Shown: piece after piece, positions 37,320-44,955 of the stretch
How positions within the stretch are numbered: position 1 is the first letter of the stretch
Layout: every line of letters begins with the position of its first letter
Assembly: GCA_023388055.1 (NCBI GenBank)
Contig: JAEWGW010000026.1
Span: forward strand, 62,001-126,000
Length of the DNA stretch: 64,000 bases
Direction: 5' to 3'
Origin: Bacillota bacterium
GTDB taxonomy: Bacteria; Bacillota; Bacilli; Paenibacillales; NBRC-103111
Position numbers and translations under genes: made by a program
Notes under the pieces: model-generated
What the model was told of the DNA's origin: nothing
What the model saw: only the letters and a program-made list of their open reading frames with translations
The model's database searches: none

Positions 37320-38126
37320 ATGAATCCGGTTGTGCAATACTACGAGCAATATAATGAGCATGCAAGATTAACCACGGATAACTCCAGAAGGCTGGAGTTT
37401 ATTACCACCACCCACCTTATGGACAAATACATACCTGAACACGCGGAGCTGCTGGATCTGGGTGCAGGAACAGGCATTTATTCCTTTTATTTCGCGGGGA
37501 AGGGCTGTAAGGTGACCTCAACGGATCTGACGCCCAAGCATGTAGAGATGATCCGTGCTAGAATTGCCAAAGACGGTATTGCCAATATGGTTGCTGAAAC
37601 GGCAGATGCGACAGACCTGTCCCCGTATGCCGACGAAAGCTTTGATGCGGTGTTATGTCTGGGCCCCATGTACCATCTTACAGACCGGGCCGCCCAGCTC
37701 AATTGCCTCCGGGAATGTAATCGTGTATTGCGGCCGGGCGGAATCGTGGGAATCGCTTATGTGAACAGGCTTTTCATTTACCCTCATCTGGTGCGGATGG
37801 ACCCGCGTTATTTGACCCGGGAATGGATGGAGCGCATCCTGGAAAAAGGAGAAATCAGCGCTTCCGCCTCCGATTGCTTCTGGACAGATGCGTATTTTCA
37901 CTTACCGGAGGAAATGGATGCGTTGTGCGGAGAGTGCGGCATCCTCCGTCTGGAGCATGCGGCTACGGATGGCATCGGCATGTATATGCGGCAAGCGGTT
38001 AACGACTTTACCCCGGAGGAGTTTGCGCTGTGGGTGGACTACCATCTTCGAACCTGCACGGCCCCATCAGCACTTGGCGCAAGCAACCACGGTTTGTTCA
38101 TCGGGCAAAAGCCGCTGTCTGAATAA
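37320..38126 (+). CDS. Class I SAM-dependent methyltransferase
   Basis: 268 residues. Motif I LLDLGAGTGIYSFYFAGKGC (~43-62), acidic loop STDLTP, motif II/III DAVLCLGPMYHL and RVLRPGGIVGIAYV. A small-molecule methyltransferase of the methyltransf_11/25 group. GGAGG is 7 bases before ATG 37320; the frame stays open upstream but without a start signal. Followed after 28 bases by the PfpI gene. The substrate is unknown. Confidence 0.85.
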   Translation: MNPVVQYYEQYNEHARLTTDNSRRLEFITTTHLMDKYIPEHAELLDLGAGTGIYSFYFAGKGCKVTSTDLTPKHVEMIRARIAKDGIANMVAETADATDLSPYADESFDAVLCLGPMYHLTDRAAQLNCLRECNRVLRPGGIVGIAYVNRLFIYPHLVRMDPRYLTREWMERILEKGEISASASDCFWTDAYFHLPEEMDALCGECGILRLEHAATDGIGMYMRQAVNDFTPEEFALWVDYHLRTCTAPSALGASNHGLFIGQKPLSE

Positions 38127-38154
38127 AATTTGAAATCTACAGAGGAGAATGTGA

Positions 38155-38727
38155 ATGGGAACGGTCTTATGTGTCATTACGGAGGATTTTGCGGATTTTG
38201 AGATTACACTAGCGCTGCATAAAATCCGGAATGTGGGCAAACGGCATGTGGTTACGGTGGGTTATGCCAGAGAGGCGGTTACCAGTGAGTCGGGTTTGAC
38301 GTATCTGCCGGATATCACGGTGGCGGAGGCCTTGGAGCTTGAGGATATAGAGGGGCTGTTGATTCCCGGAGGACCGATCCGGGAGCAGCGGACGGAGCTG
38401 ACGGAGCTGATCCGCAAGCTGAACCGGGAGGAGAAGCTGCTTGCCGCCATTTGCAACGGACCGCAGTATTTGGGGCGTTCCGGCATTTTGGATAACCGGA
38501 GCTTCACCACCTCCTGCTCGGTGGAACGGATCGGCAAGCTGGGCGTTGCAGACCCGTTTCCCCGGAACAACTTTATTGAGAAGCGTGTGGTCCGGGATGG
38601 CCATGTGATTACGGCCCAAGGACGGGCCTTTGTGGATTATGCCTTCGCCGTCTACGATTACCTGGGCATCTATGCAGGGAAGGAAGAGGAGCAGGCGCAG
38701 CTCTATAAGGATGTCATGGACCGGTGA
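38155..38727 (+). CDS. DJ-1/PfpI-family protein
   Basis: 190 residues with the flavodoxin-like PfpI fold. The nucleophile elbow AAICNGP places the reactive cysteine at residue 100, and LLIPGGP gives the preceding glycine-rich turn. Members act as deglycases, chaperones or isonitrile hydratase-like enzymes; which one applies here is unclear. AGAGGAG is upstream. Likely co-transcribed with the methyltransferase gene before it and the DUF3977 gene after it. Confidence 0.85.
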   Translation: MGTVLCVITEDFADFEITLALHKIRNVGKRHVVTVGYAREAVTSESGLTYLPDITVAEALELEDIEGLLIPGGPIREQRTELTELIRKLNREEKLLAAICNGPQYLGRSGILDNRSFTTSCSVERIGKLGVADPFPRNNFIEKRVVRDGHVITAQGRAFVDYAFAVYDYLGIYAGKEEEQAQLYKDVMDR

Positions 38728-38764
38728 CAGGGAGGCGGAACGGGAAGCGGGGAAATGTGGACCT

Positions 38765-39025
38765 ATGAAAAACCGGGACATGCAGGTGAAGAGATACGTG
38801 GAAATCGGACTGGGCAACCGCTGGTTGGTCCGGACAGAAACGGAGTACCCGGACGGCACCGAGCAGGAATGCCGAGGTTTTGCCAAACCCTTCACAATGG
38901 AGTCCCTCTATGTGCGTATATGGATCGGCCGCCAGGTATGGATATGGGATTCTAAGGAAGGGATGAAGCGTGCCGCCAAAGCAACCAGGCGCTTCAAGTG
39001 TGTAATCGGTTTTAAAGGACGGTAG
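38765..39025 (+). CDS. DUF3977-like small protein
   Basis: 86 residues from ATG 38765. The text YVEIGLGNRWLVRTETE..DG..E and SLYVRIWIGRQVWIWDSKEG matches what I recall of the DUF3977 family of small Bacillales proteins of unknown function. The 5' extension of the frame overlaps the PfpI gene and is probably not translated; the ribosome site (GCGGGG) is weak. Confidence 0.65.
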   Translation: MKNRDMQVKRYVEIGLGNRWLVRTETEYPDGTEQECRGFAKPFTMESLYVRIWIGRQVWIWDSKEGMKRAAKATRRFKCVIGFKGR

Positions 39026-39057
39026 GCGGATTCAGAATTGGGGAAGGGCGGGTACAG

Positions 39058-39642
39058 GTGCAGGTTTTATATTTGATTCTATCTATATTTTTGAATACGG
39101 CTCTGGCTTCTTCCGGCTCTACTCCTGCGACGGTGCAATGGACGCCCAACGAGTTTACGGATAACGACTTTGCTTTGATGAGGGCATCAGACGGGATGGT
39201 GATCCGTTTAGGAGACAGCAGGGAGTATGTAGAGGAACGCTTGGATGCTCCTATTGGTACATTCGGCTATAATTATTCCTATGAATATGAAGGAATCAAA
39301 ATCCATTATCGGGACGGCATTGCGGATGCTATGTTTACCGACAGGAGTACAACAGAAAAAGAGCTGTTCCAAACGATCAGGCAGGTCTCCATCGGTGATC
39401 AGATAGAAGAGGTTATGGCCAAGTACGGCGAACCTGTTATTTTGAACGAGGATCACGATTACATTACCGCTTCTTACTATATGGAAAGGCACAACGGAAG
39501 CTATCGCATCATTCACAAGCTTACAGAAGCGGATAACCCGGACAATGTGTTTACCTATAACCTTCAGTTTGATGATCAAGGGAAGCTGGAGTTTATCGTG
39601 TTTTCCGAGTACCGCTTTTTTGTTCCCTACAAGGGGAAATAG
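39058..39642 (+). CDS. Secreted protein of unknown function
   Basis: 194 residues with a GTG start preceded by GGGAAGGGCGGG. Residues 1-18 look like a signal peptide lacking a basic n-region (VLYLILSIFLNTALAS). Two similar segments, VIRLGDSREYVEERLDAP and VSIGDQIEEVMAKYGEP, suggest a duplicated BLIP/SmpA-like alpha-beta fold. Not recognised further. Single gene, followed by repeat cluster 2. Confidence 0.6.
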   Translation: MQVLYLILSIFLNTALASSGSTPATVQWTPNEFTDNDFALMRASDGMVIRLGDSREYVEERLDAPIGTFGYNYSYEYEGIKIHYRDGIADAMFTDRSTTEKELFQTIRQVSIGDQIEEVMAKYGEPVILNEDHDYITASYYMERHNGSYRIIHKLTEADNPDNVFTYNLQFDDQGKLEFIVFSEYRFFVPYKGK

Positions 39643-39678
39643 CCTAGCCTTACCGAGAAAATTCATGCTGCGCCGCTC

Positions 39679-39861
39679 TAACGGAACTCAGAAGCTCTTA
39701 GCGGCCGAAAAGTACATCTTTTATTTTTTAACGGAACTCAGCGACTCTTAGCGCACATTTTGCGCCTCATTTGGCCCGGTTAACTCGGCTAAGAGCCTCT
39801 CAGTTCCGTTAGCGCGCGGGAGGCAGATTTCTCACTCTAAGCGTCGCTCAGTTCTGTTAGC
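39679..39861. repeat. Intergenic repeat cluster 2 (two forward, two inverted copies)
   Basis: Forward: 39679-39704 and 39729-39754 (TAACGGAACTCAG then CTCTTAGCG). Inverted: 39788-39812 (CTAAGAGCCTCTCAGTTCCG) and 39837-39861 (CTAAGCG...CTCAGTTCTGTTAG). The forward and inverted copies could pair over their whole length. No gene in 39643-39947. Confidence 0.75.
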
Positions 39862-39909
39862 GCCCCGAGGCAGCCGATTTCTACATAGGAAACGAAAAGG
39901 AAACGAATA

Positions 39910-39941
39910 GGATCAACACCGGACCCGGTGTTGATCCTTTC
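39910..39941 (-). terminator. Terminator of the nitroreductase-like operon
   Basis: GGATCAACACCGG pairs with CCGGTGTTGATCC around a two-base centre; a short A/T tail lies on the minus-strand exit side. Confidence 0.6.
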
Positions 39942-39947
39942 GTCATC

Positions 39948-41147
39948 CTACGGCGCCTCACTAAACAGCTCCCGCACATCCCGCCGCATGCTGAGTGGTG
40001 CTGCCTTCACCGGCTGTCCGATGCGCACCAGCATCTGAAGGGTGCCCCCCTGCGGTGCGTAATCCCGGTGGATAGCGGCATAGATGCCGGCCATTTCCGG
40101 GTATTCCTCCAACGCCTGGCTGAGGGGTTGGACGGCCAGGCCAAGGGAATGAGCCTGCAATACCAAACGGCTGTACAGCATGCCGCTGAGAACCTGGCTC
40201 TCCCGGCTATTGTCCCCACTCCGGATGATGGCATAAGCCGGTGTATGATCAACTGCCGCTTGGGTGGATTGCACAAACCGGTTGGAAGCGCCCTGGCCGC
40301 GGTTCATAGAAGGGAAGAGGGTAACTACCCCCTGAAGTACATGCTTCATCATACCGGCGGTGCCTTGCCCCTCCACGGAAAAGCCGTAGCGGTAGCGGTT
40401 TTTCGCGTATTCGTTGGCACGGAAGATCCGCTCCGATTCCTCCATTACCCGGGGAACGCCGGCTTCCGCCTTTGCAGCCTGCATGACATATCCGCCCAGT
40501 CTGCCGAGGTCAACCTTGTTACGGATTACCTCCACCGCCAGCTTATCCGTCCCCAATGCCTGCAGTGTCTCCGTCTCCTGATCCGTCAAGGGGGTTAACC
40601 GGTAAGGCCCACGGTTGGTATCCGGTTGGAATAGGAAGGAATAGAAGGGGGAAGGGGAAACAGCAGCTTTCCGGAGGGTGACCTTGGCAACAGCCTTCCG
40701 GACCATACTCTCGGCAAGTCGCCCTTCATCATACGCCCCGTCGGGAAAAAGCTTGATGTCTACGGCATATCCAAGCCTTACCCCGGCAACCCGCACATAT
40801 TCCAAAAAGGCTCCCTGCGTCACCATCATCTGCCTGGCCATGGGATCCACTTCCGGAGATTGCCGTGAGGAATCGGCATACAGGTAGAAAACTCCGGTAT
40901 CCCCGGCGTCGGTCCGGATGAACCAGGGCTGCATATTATGCCCGTTGGCCGCCAATAGGCCATGAGCCGCTGCCTGAACCCGCACATCCTGGAATTGCTG
41001 GTAATAATCCTTCTGCCAAGGCTCCAGATAAGCAGGGGACTTGAAAATTCCGCTGGCCGCAGACAGCACAACCGCCGGCAGCAGAACACATCCGCTGACC
41101 GCTGCCGCAATTCTCCCTAACATCCGCTTCACCTTCCTTTTTTCCAT
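39948..41147 (-). CDS. Nitroreductase-family (Acg-like) membrane-anchored protein
   Basis: 399 residues from an ATG that overlaps the TetR stop as TGATG, so the two are translationally coupled. An N-terminal membrane anchor or signal (RIAAAVSGCVLLPAVVLSAASG, ~9-30) precedes a nitroreductase-like FMN fold. AANGHNMQPW resembles the SPSxxNxQPW FMN-contact motif, and the C-terminal VLSGMLYSRLVLQAHSLGLAVQPLSQ is the family core. Acg-type proteins bind FMN and may sequester it. The gene is probably derepressed with its TetR partner under drug or redox stress (inference). Confidence 0.75.
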   Translation of the reverse strand: MEKRKVKRMLGRIAAAVSGCVLLPAVVLSAASGIFKSPAYLEPWQKDYYQQFQDVRVQAAAHGLLAANGHNMQPWFIRTDAGDTGVFYLYADSSRQSPEVDPMARQMMVTQGAFLEYVRVAGVRLGYAVDIKLFPDGAYDEGRLAESMVRKAVAKVTLRKAAVSPSPFYSFLFQPDTNRGPYRLTPLTDQETETLQALGTDKLAVEVIRNKVDLGRLGGYVMQAAKAEAGVPRVMEESERIFRANEYAKNRYRYGFSVEGQGTAGMMKHVLQGVVTLFPSMNRGQGASNRFVQSTQAAVDHTPAYAIIRSGDNSRESQVLSGMLYSRLVLQAHSLGLAVQPLSQALEEYPEMAGIYAAIHRDYAPQGGTLQMLVRIGQPVKAAPLSMRRDVRELFSEAP

Positions 41148-41812
41148 CACAAGCTTCCTCCGCCAGGCACTGCAATGGAGCGCAGCAGCAGATCGAAGGC
41201 TTCTGCAATCAGCTGTTCCTCCGTGGTTTGGTAGTAGTGCTCCAGGTACCGTTTTTTCCTGCGGGCCATGTTGAAGATGCCGACAATGGCTGCCCAAAGC
41301 ACCAGCGCAGTTCGGCGGGGTCCGCCCTCGAAGTGCAGGCTGCCTTCCGCAAGCCCCTGGTCCAAAGCGGCGACAAGCCGCTCCATAATCCTCTCCCCCA
41401 GCGCGTAGCACTCCTCACGGGAAGAATCGGGTACCCCCTTGAGAAAATCCATTTCCCCGTTCTCATACTCCATTATCGCTTGGAAATAATCCGGGAACTC
41501 TGCGCCGAACCGGTAAAAAAGCCATCCCAGCCGCCGGATTTCCCCAGGTGCATCCACCAGCCGCGAACCGTCGTCCTCCTGCTCCCAAAGCTCCAAGAGC
41601 CGCCGATAACCCCGGGCCATAATTTCGAAGTAGATCTGCTCCTTACTGTTGAAATAGATGTACACCGTCCGTTTGCTGAATTGGGCCTCCTTAGCCACAT
41701 CATCCATGGTTGCGGCAGTATACCCCTTGGCAAAAATAACCCGCTCCGCCGCTTCGACAATGTCCGTTCTGCGGATTTCCTTCTGCCGTTCCTTGCGGTC
41801 TGCGATTCCCAT
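41147..41812 (-). CDS. TetR-family transcriptional repressor
   Basis: 221 residues from ATG 41812 (GGAGGTG 8-9 bases upstream); a longer in-frame start at 41848 has no ribosome site. The HTH is AATMDDVAKEAQFSKRTVYIYFNSKEQIY (~33-61), and the C-terminal ligand domain is unrelated to well-known groups. It is coupled to the nitroreductase-like gene. A perfect operator lies between its promoter and its start, so it represses its own operon. Confidence 0.9.
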   Translation of the reverse strand: MGIADRKERQKEIRRTDIVEAAERVIFAKGYTAATMDDVAKEAQFSKRTVYIYFNSKEQIYFEIMARGYRRLLELWEQEDDGSRLVDAPGEIRRLGWLFYRFGAEFPDYFQAIMEYENGEMDFLKGVPDSSREECYALGERIMERLVAALDQGLAEGSLHFEGGPRRTALVLWAAIVGIFNMARRKKRYLEHYYQTTEEQLIAEAFDLLLRSIAVPGGGSL

Positions 41813-41850
41813 TGTCCCCGCACCTCCATATATTGCGCATGCATGCATAA

Positions 41851-41871
41851 AAGTAAACTAACAGTTTACTT
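41851..41871. promoter_or_regulatory. TetR operator
   Basis: AAGTAAACT, three bases, AGTTTACTT: a perfect 9-3-9 inverted repeat just downstream of the -10 box of the minus-strand promoter. Confidence 0.8.
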
Positions 41872-41873
41872 GA

Positions 41874-41901
41874 ATTATAATCCAGCTGATCATAATGTCA
41901 A
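41874..41901 (-). promoter_or_regulatory. Promoter of the TetR/nitroreductase operon
   Basis: On the minus strand TTGACA (41901-41896), 16-base spacer, TATAAT (41879-41874). Both boxes match the consensus exactly. Confidence 0.8.
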
Positions 41902-42038
41902 CCCTCTAAAGAACAACCGTTCTATTCTGGGCTGGAATTTTATGATAGACTGGTACATGAAAATAGACAGATGGTGTGACTTCACAGACGGGTGTGGCTT
42001 CTATGAAACCCTGCCCGACACATCGGATCGGAGGACGT

Positions 42039-42611
42039 ATGGATACCAGCATTTATTTGATCAGACACGGCCAGTCTCCCAAAAAAGAAGGGAGCGAACG
42101 CAACCGGGGGTTGACGGAACAGGGTTTAGCAGACGCCCGGCGGATCGCAGAGCATCTGAGTAATGAGGGCATCGACGCCTTTTACTCCAGTCCCTATCAA
42201 CGGGCCAGCCTCACCCTGGAGCCATTGGCGCAAGCTTTCGGAACATACATAACCGCTGTGGAGGACTTGAAGGAAACGGTTTTTGTGGGCGGTGACGCCA
42301 TTATGCAGGATGATACGCTTATTCCCACCGTTTCCCGGATGTTCCGTGAACCGGATTATGCCCTGCCCGGGGGAGAATCCCTAACGGCTGCCAAGGATCG
42401 GGTAATGGCAGCATTCAACACTATTCTCGAAGCCCATCCCGGCCAAAAAATTGCTATCGGCACCCACGGCATGGTGATGACCCTGATACTGGGACACTTT
42501 GACAGCAAATACGACTTTGATTTTCTGATGAAAACTTCCAAGCCTGACGTGTACTGCATGACCTTCCGGGAAAACCGGTTTGTGGAATCGGCCAGATTGT
42601 GGCACTCATAA
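42039..42611 (+). CDS. Histidine phosphatase family protein
   Basis: 190 residues from ATG 42039 (CGGAGGAC upstream). The phosphate-loop motif LIRHGQS has catalytic His10, and GTHGMVM supplies the second histidine. It belongs to the phosphoglycerate-mutase-like superfamily, close to broad-specificity phosphatases rather than true mutases. It is followed by a HAD phosphatase and a GNAT gene in a likely operon. Confidence 0.88.
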   Translation: MDTSIYLIRHGQSPKKEGSERNRGLTEQGLADARRIAEHLSNEGIDAFYSSPYQRASLTLEPLAQAFGTYITAVEDLKETVFVGGDAIMQDDTLIPTVSRMFREPDYALPGGESLTAAKDRVMAAFNTILEAHPGQKIAIGTHGMVMTLILGHFDSKYDFDFLMKTSKPDVYCMTFRENRFVESARLWHS

Positions 42612-42636
42612 CAGTATCGGATAAGGAGAACGCATC

Positions 42637-43308
42637 ATGTCAAACTCAGGTTATTCCACCGTTTTGTTCGATTTGGACGGCACCTTGACCGACCCGAAGA
42701 TTGGCATTACCAAAGGAGTCCAGTATGCCTTGGCCAAAGCCGAGATTGCGGTTGACAACCTGGATTCACTGGAGTGTTTTATCGGACCGCCCCTGGCCGT
42801 ATCATTCCGCGAGTTTTACGGCTTCTCCGATGCGGATGCCCAGGCTGCGGTAGCGGCTTACCGGGAATACTATTCTGTAACCGGCCTTTATGAAAATCTC
42901 TTGTACGGCGGGATCCGGGAGCTTTTGGAGCTGCTTCAGGCACAAGGGCGCAAGCTTATTGTCGCCACCTCCAAACCCACCGTTTTTTCCAAAACGGTTG
43001 TGGAGCACTTCGGAATTGCTTCATTCTTCGATGAGATTGTCGGCAGCAACCTGGATGGGACCCTCTCTGAAAAAGGGGAGATTATCGCCCACATTCTGAA
43101 GCAGCATCAACTGGACCCGGAGACAACCGTGATGATCGGCGACCGGAAGTTCGATATTATCGGCGCTCAAGCCAATGGAGTGGATTCCATTGCCGTGGGG
43201 TACGGGTATGGCAGCGGGACCGAGCTTCTGGCAGCCCAGCCAACCCATTATGCGGGAACCGTGGATGAGCTGAGGGCTTTTTTTGCAGAGGGGAGGGAGG
43301 GCCGTTGA
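42637..43308 (+). CDS. HAD-family phosphatase (phosphoglycolate phosphatase-like)
   Basis: 223 residues. HAD motif I is FDLDGTLTD (nucleophile and acid/base Asp), motif II VATSKP, motif III Lys near EKGEII, motif IV IGDRKFD. A C1-type cap lies between motifs I and II. It resembles Gph/PpaX-like phosphatases and 5'-nucleotidases. Its TGA stop overlaps the TTG start of the next gene by four bases. Confidence 0.88.
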   Translation: MSNSGYSTVLFDLDGTLTDPKIGITKGVQYALAKAEIAVDNLDSLECFIGPPLAVSFREFYGFSDADAQAAVAAYREYYSVTGLYENLLYGGIRELLELLQAQGRKLIVATSKPTVFSKTVVEHFGIASFFDEIVGSNLDGTLSEKGEIIAHILKQHQLDPETTVMIGDRKFDIIGAQANGVDSIAVGYGYGSGTELLAAQPTHYAGTVDELRAFFAEGREGR

Positions 43309-43739
43309 TTGCGATTCAGCCGATGAAAACGGAGGATCAAGCTCAGCTGTCTCTTCTGCTGCAGGAGCTGACGGGTACCCAAACCGACGATGCCTTGTTC
43401 GGCGAGACCTTCCGTAAAATCCTGGAGGATCAGCAGTATATCCTGCTTGGCGCCTACCATAAAGGGGAGCTGGCGGGAACGGCCATGGGAATTGTCTGTA
43501 TGGATCTGACCGGCGATTGCCGTCCGTTTATGGTGGTGGAGAATGTGGTGGTATCCGCCAACCACAGGAAGCTGGGGATTGGCCGGCAGCTGATGCTGGC
43601 GATGGAGGAGCGGGCGAAGGAGCGGAATTGCTATTATGTGATTCTGGTTTCCGGGAAGCAGCGGGTGGAGGCTCACCGGCTGTATGAAAGCTTGGGCTAC
43701 CGGGACGAAGGGGCAGAGGGCTTCCGCAAGCATTTTTGA
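43305..43739 (+). CDS. GNAT-family N-acetyltransferase
   Basis: 144 residues. TTG start preceded by GGGAGGGAGGG and overlapping the previous stop (TTGA). The acetyl-CoA loop is VVSANHRKLGIGRQLM (the R/QxxGxG/A motif), followed by VSGKQRVEAHRLYESLGY, the usual C-terminal strand-helix of the family. The acceptor is unknown. Confidence 0.85.
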   Translation: MIAIQPMKTEDQAQLSLLLQELTGTQTDDALFGETFRKILEDQQYILLGAYHKGELAGTAMGIVCMDLTGDCRPFMVVENVVVSANHRKLGIGRQLMLAMEERAKERNCYYVILVSGKQRVEAHRLYESLGYRDEGAEGFRKHF

Positions 43740-43820
43740 AGAGGGCTGGCGGATATGGGGATTTCTCGGAGCTGTTGAATAGAATGGTGAATGCGGCAGA
43801 AGGAGACTGGAGGAGGGAGC

Positions 43821-44504
43821 ATGGGGGTTCAGGTGATCAGTCTGGATATGTTCCAGACGCTGGTGAATGTGAATAGCAGGCTGAATCAAATCTGGGGAGC
43901 GATATTGGCGGAGCAGTTCCGCCCGGAGAAGGCGGGGTCTCATTCCACTGCCTTGCAGACTCGTTTTATGAAGGAGTGGACCCACTCCAGGGAGTCGGAG
44001 GCCTTCATCCTGCTGCGGGACATTTATGGCCGCAGCTTCGAGGAGCTGTTCCGTGAATATGGGATTGCTTACAGCCATCAGGAGGCTGCGGAGATCCTGT
44101 TCCGGGAGCACCGGCTGGCCCACTTTTATGAGGATACGCTGGATTTTCTGGCCTCTGTTGCCGGACGGTATAAGCTGTGTATTACCAGTGATGCCGATGA
44201 TGCCATGATCCCGGATTTCTACAGGGGTTACGGCGCCAGGCTGTTCACCTCCGAGCAATGCCTCTCCTACAAGAATGACAGCGGCAACAAGATATTCAAG
44301 GATTTGATCCGCCATTATCAGGTGCCGCCCGGGGATATTCTCCATATCGGGGACTCCAAATCCGATGTTCTGGGGGCCAAACGGGAAGGAATCGCCGCAT
44401 GCTGGATCAACCGCACCGGTCAAACCTGGGAGCATGAGCAGAAGCCGGATTATACGGTCCGCTCCTTTGCAGAGCTGGCCGGGATATTAGGAAGTGCGGG
44501 GTAG
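43821..44504 (+). CDS. HAD-family hydrolase, haloacid-dehalogenase-like
   Basis: 227 residues from ATG 43821 after GGAGGAGGGAG. Motif I is SLDMFQTL, where the usual second Asp is Phe, as in dehalogenase-type HAD enzymes. Motif II is ITSD, motif IV IGDSKSDVLGAK. The helical cap (~25-100) is of C1 type. Loss of the second Asp argues against a simple phosphatase. Substrate unknown. Confidence 0.8.
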   Translation: MGVQVISLDMFQTLVNVNSRLNQIWGAILAEQFRPEKAGSHSTALQTRFMKEWTHSRESEAFILLRDIYGRSFEELFREYGIAYSHQEAAEILFREHRLAHFYEDTLDFLASVAGRYKLCITSDADDAMIPDFYRGYGARLFTSEQCLSYKNDSGNKIFKDLIRHYQVPPGDILHIGDSKSDVLGAKREGIAACWINRTGQTWEHEQKPDYTVRSFAELAGILGSAG

Positions 44505-44582
44505 GCTGGGGGAATGATGCTCCAGGTACCCGTTCTCTCGGATGCCAACATCCATCTTGACTGTGGTCCTGCAATGCCACCC

Positions 44583-44611
44583 TTGACACTCGCCGGGCTC
44601 CGCTTTATAAT
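44583..44611 (+). promoter_or_regulatory. Consensus promoter of the metG T-box leader
   Basis: TTGACA (44583-44588), exactly 17 bases, TATAAT (44606-44611): a perfect sigma-A promoter. Confidence 0.88.
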
Positions 44612-44628
44612 TCAACTAATTTCATAAC

Positions 44629-44915
44629 CGAACAGCTGTGAAGAGAAAGAGTACCGCGGTCATGTCTATTACAGAGAGCCCCGTTAGCTGAGAAGGGGCA
44701 TGGAACAGCCGGGGGAACATGGTCTCGAAGCTGCGCACCGAAGCCTCTTATGGCATTAGACTGCGCCGGAGCCTGCATCCGTTACTAAAGCTAGGGTATA
44801 CTCGCATGGTTTTGCGCCGTACCCGAAAAGGTGAGTGCCGCGAGGCATTCGTGAAAATTGGGTGGTACCGCGTGAGCCATAGCTCTCGTCCCTTTGTGGG
44901 ATGAGGGCTTTTTTT
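44629..44915 (+). promoter_or_regulatory. metG: T-box riboswitch controlling metG
   Basis: The conserved T-box sequence AAAATTGGGTGGTACCGCG is at 44854-44872. The Stem I region starts near GAAGAGAAAGAGTACC, and an AUG at 44719-44721 in GGGGGAACATGGTCTC is a plausible methionine specifier. The terminator stem (44881-44909) is mutually exclusive with the antiterminator that includes the T-box. Uncharged tRNA-Met would allow read-through into the synthetase gene. Confidence 0.9.
44881..44915 (+). terminator. T-box conditional terminator
   Basis: AGCTCTCGTCCC, loop near TTTGT, GGGATGAGGGCT and a run of seven Ts. Confidence 0.88.
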
Positions 44916-44955
44916 GCTTTCCTTGGGATTTCATTTTAGAAAAGGAGGAATTGGC

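Noticed and set aside
41228..42163. 311-codon plus-strand frame across the TetR gene and its promoter
   Set aside because: It runs through the operator and promoter and is antisense to the TetR gene; no domain seen.
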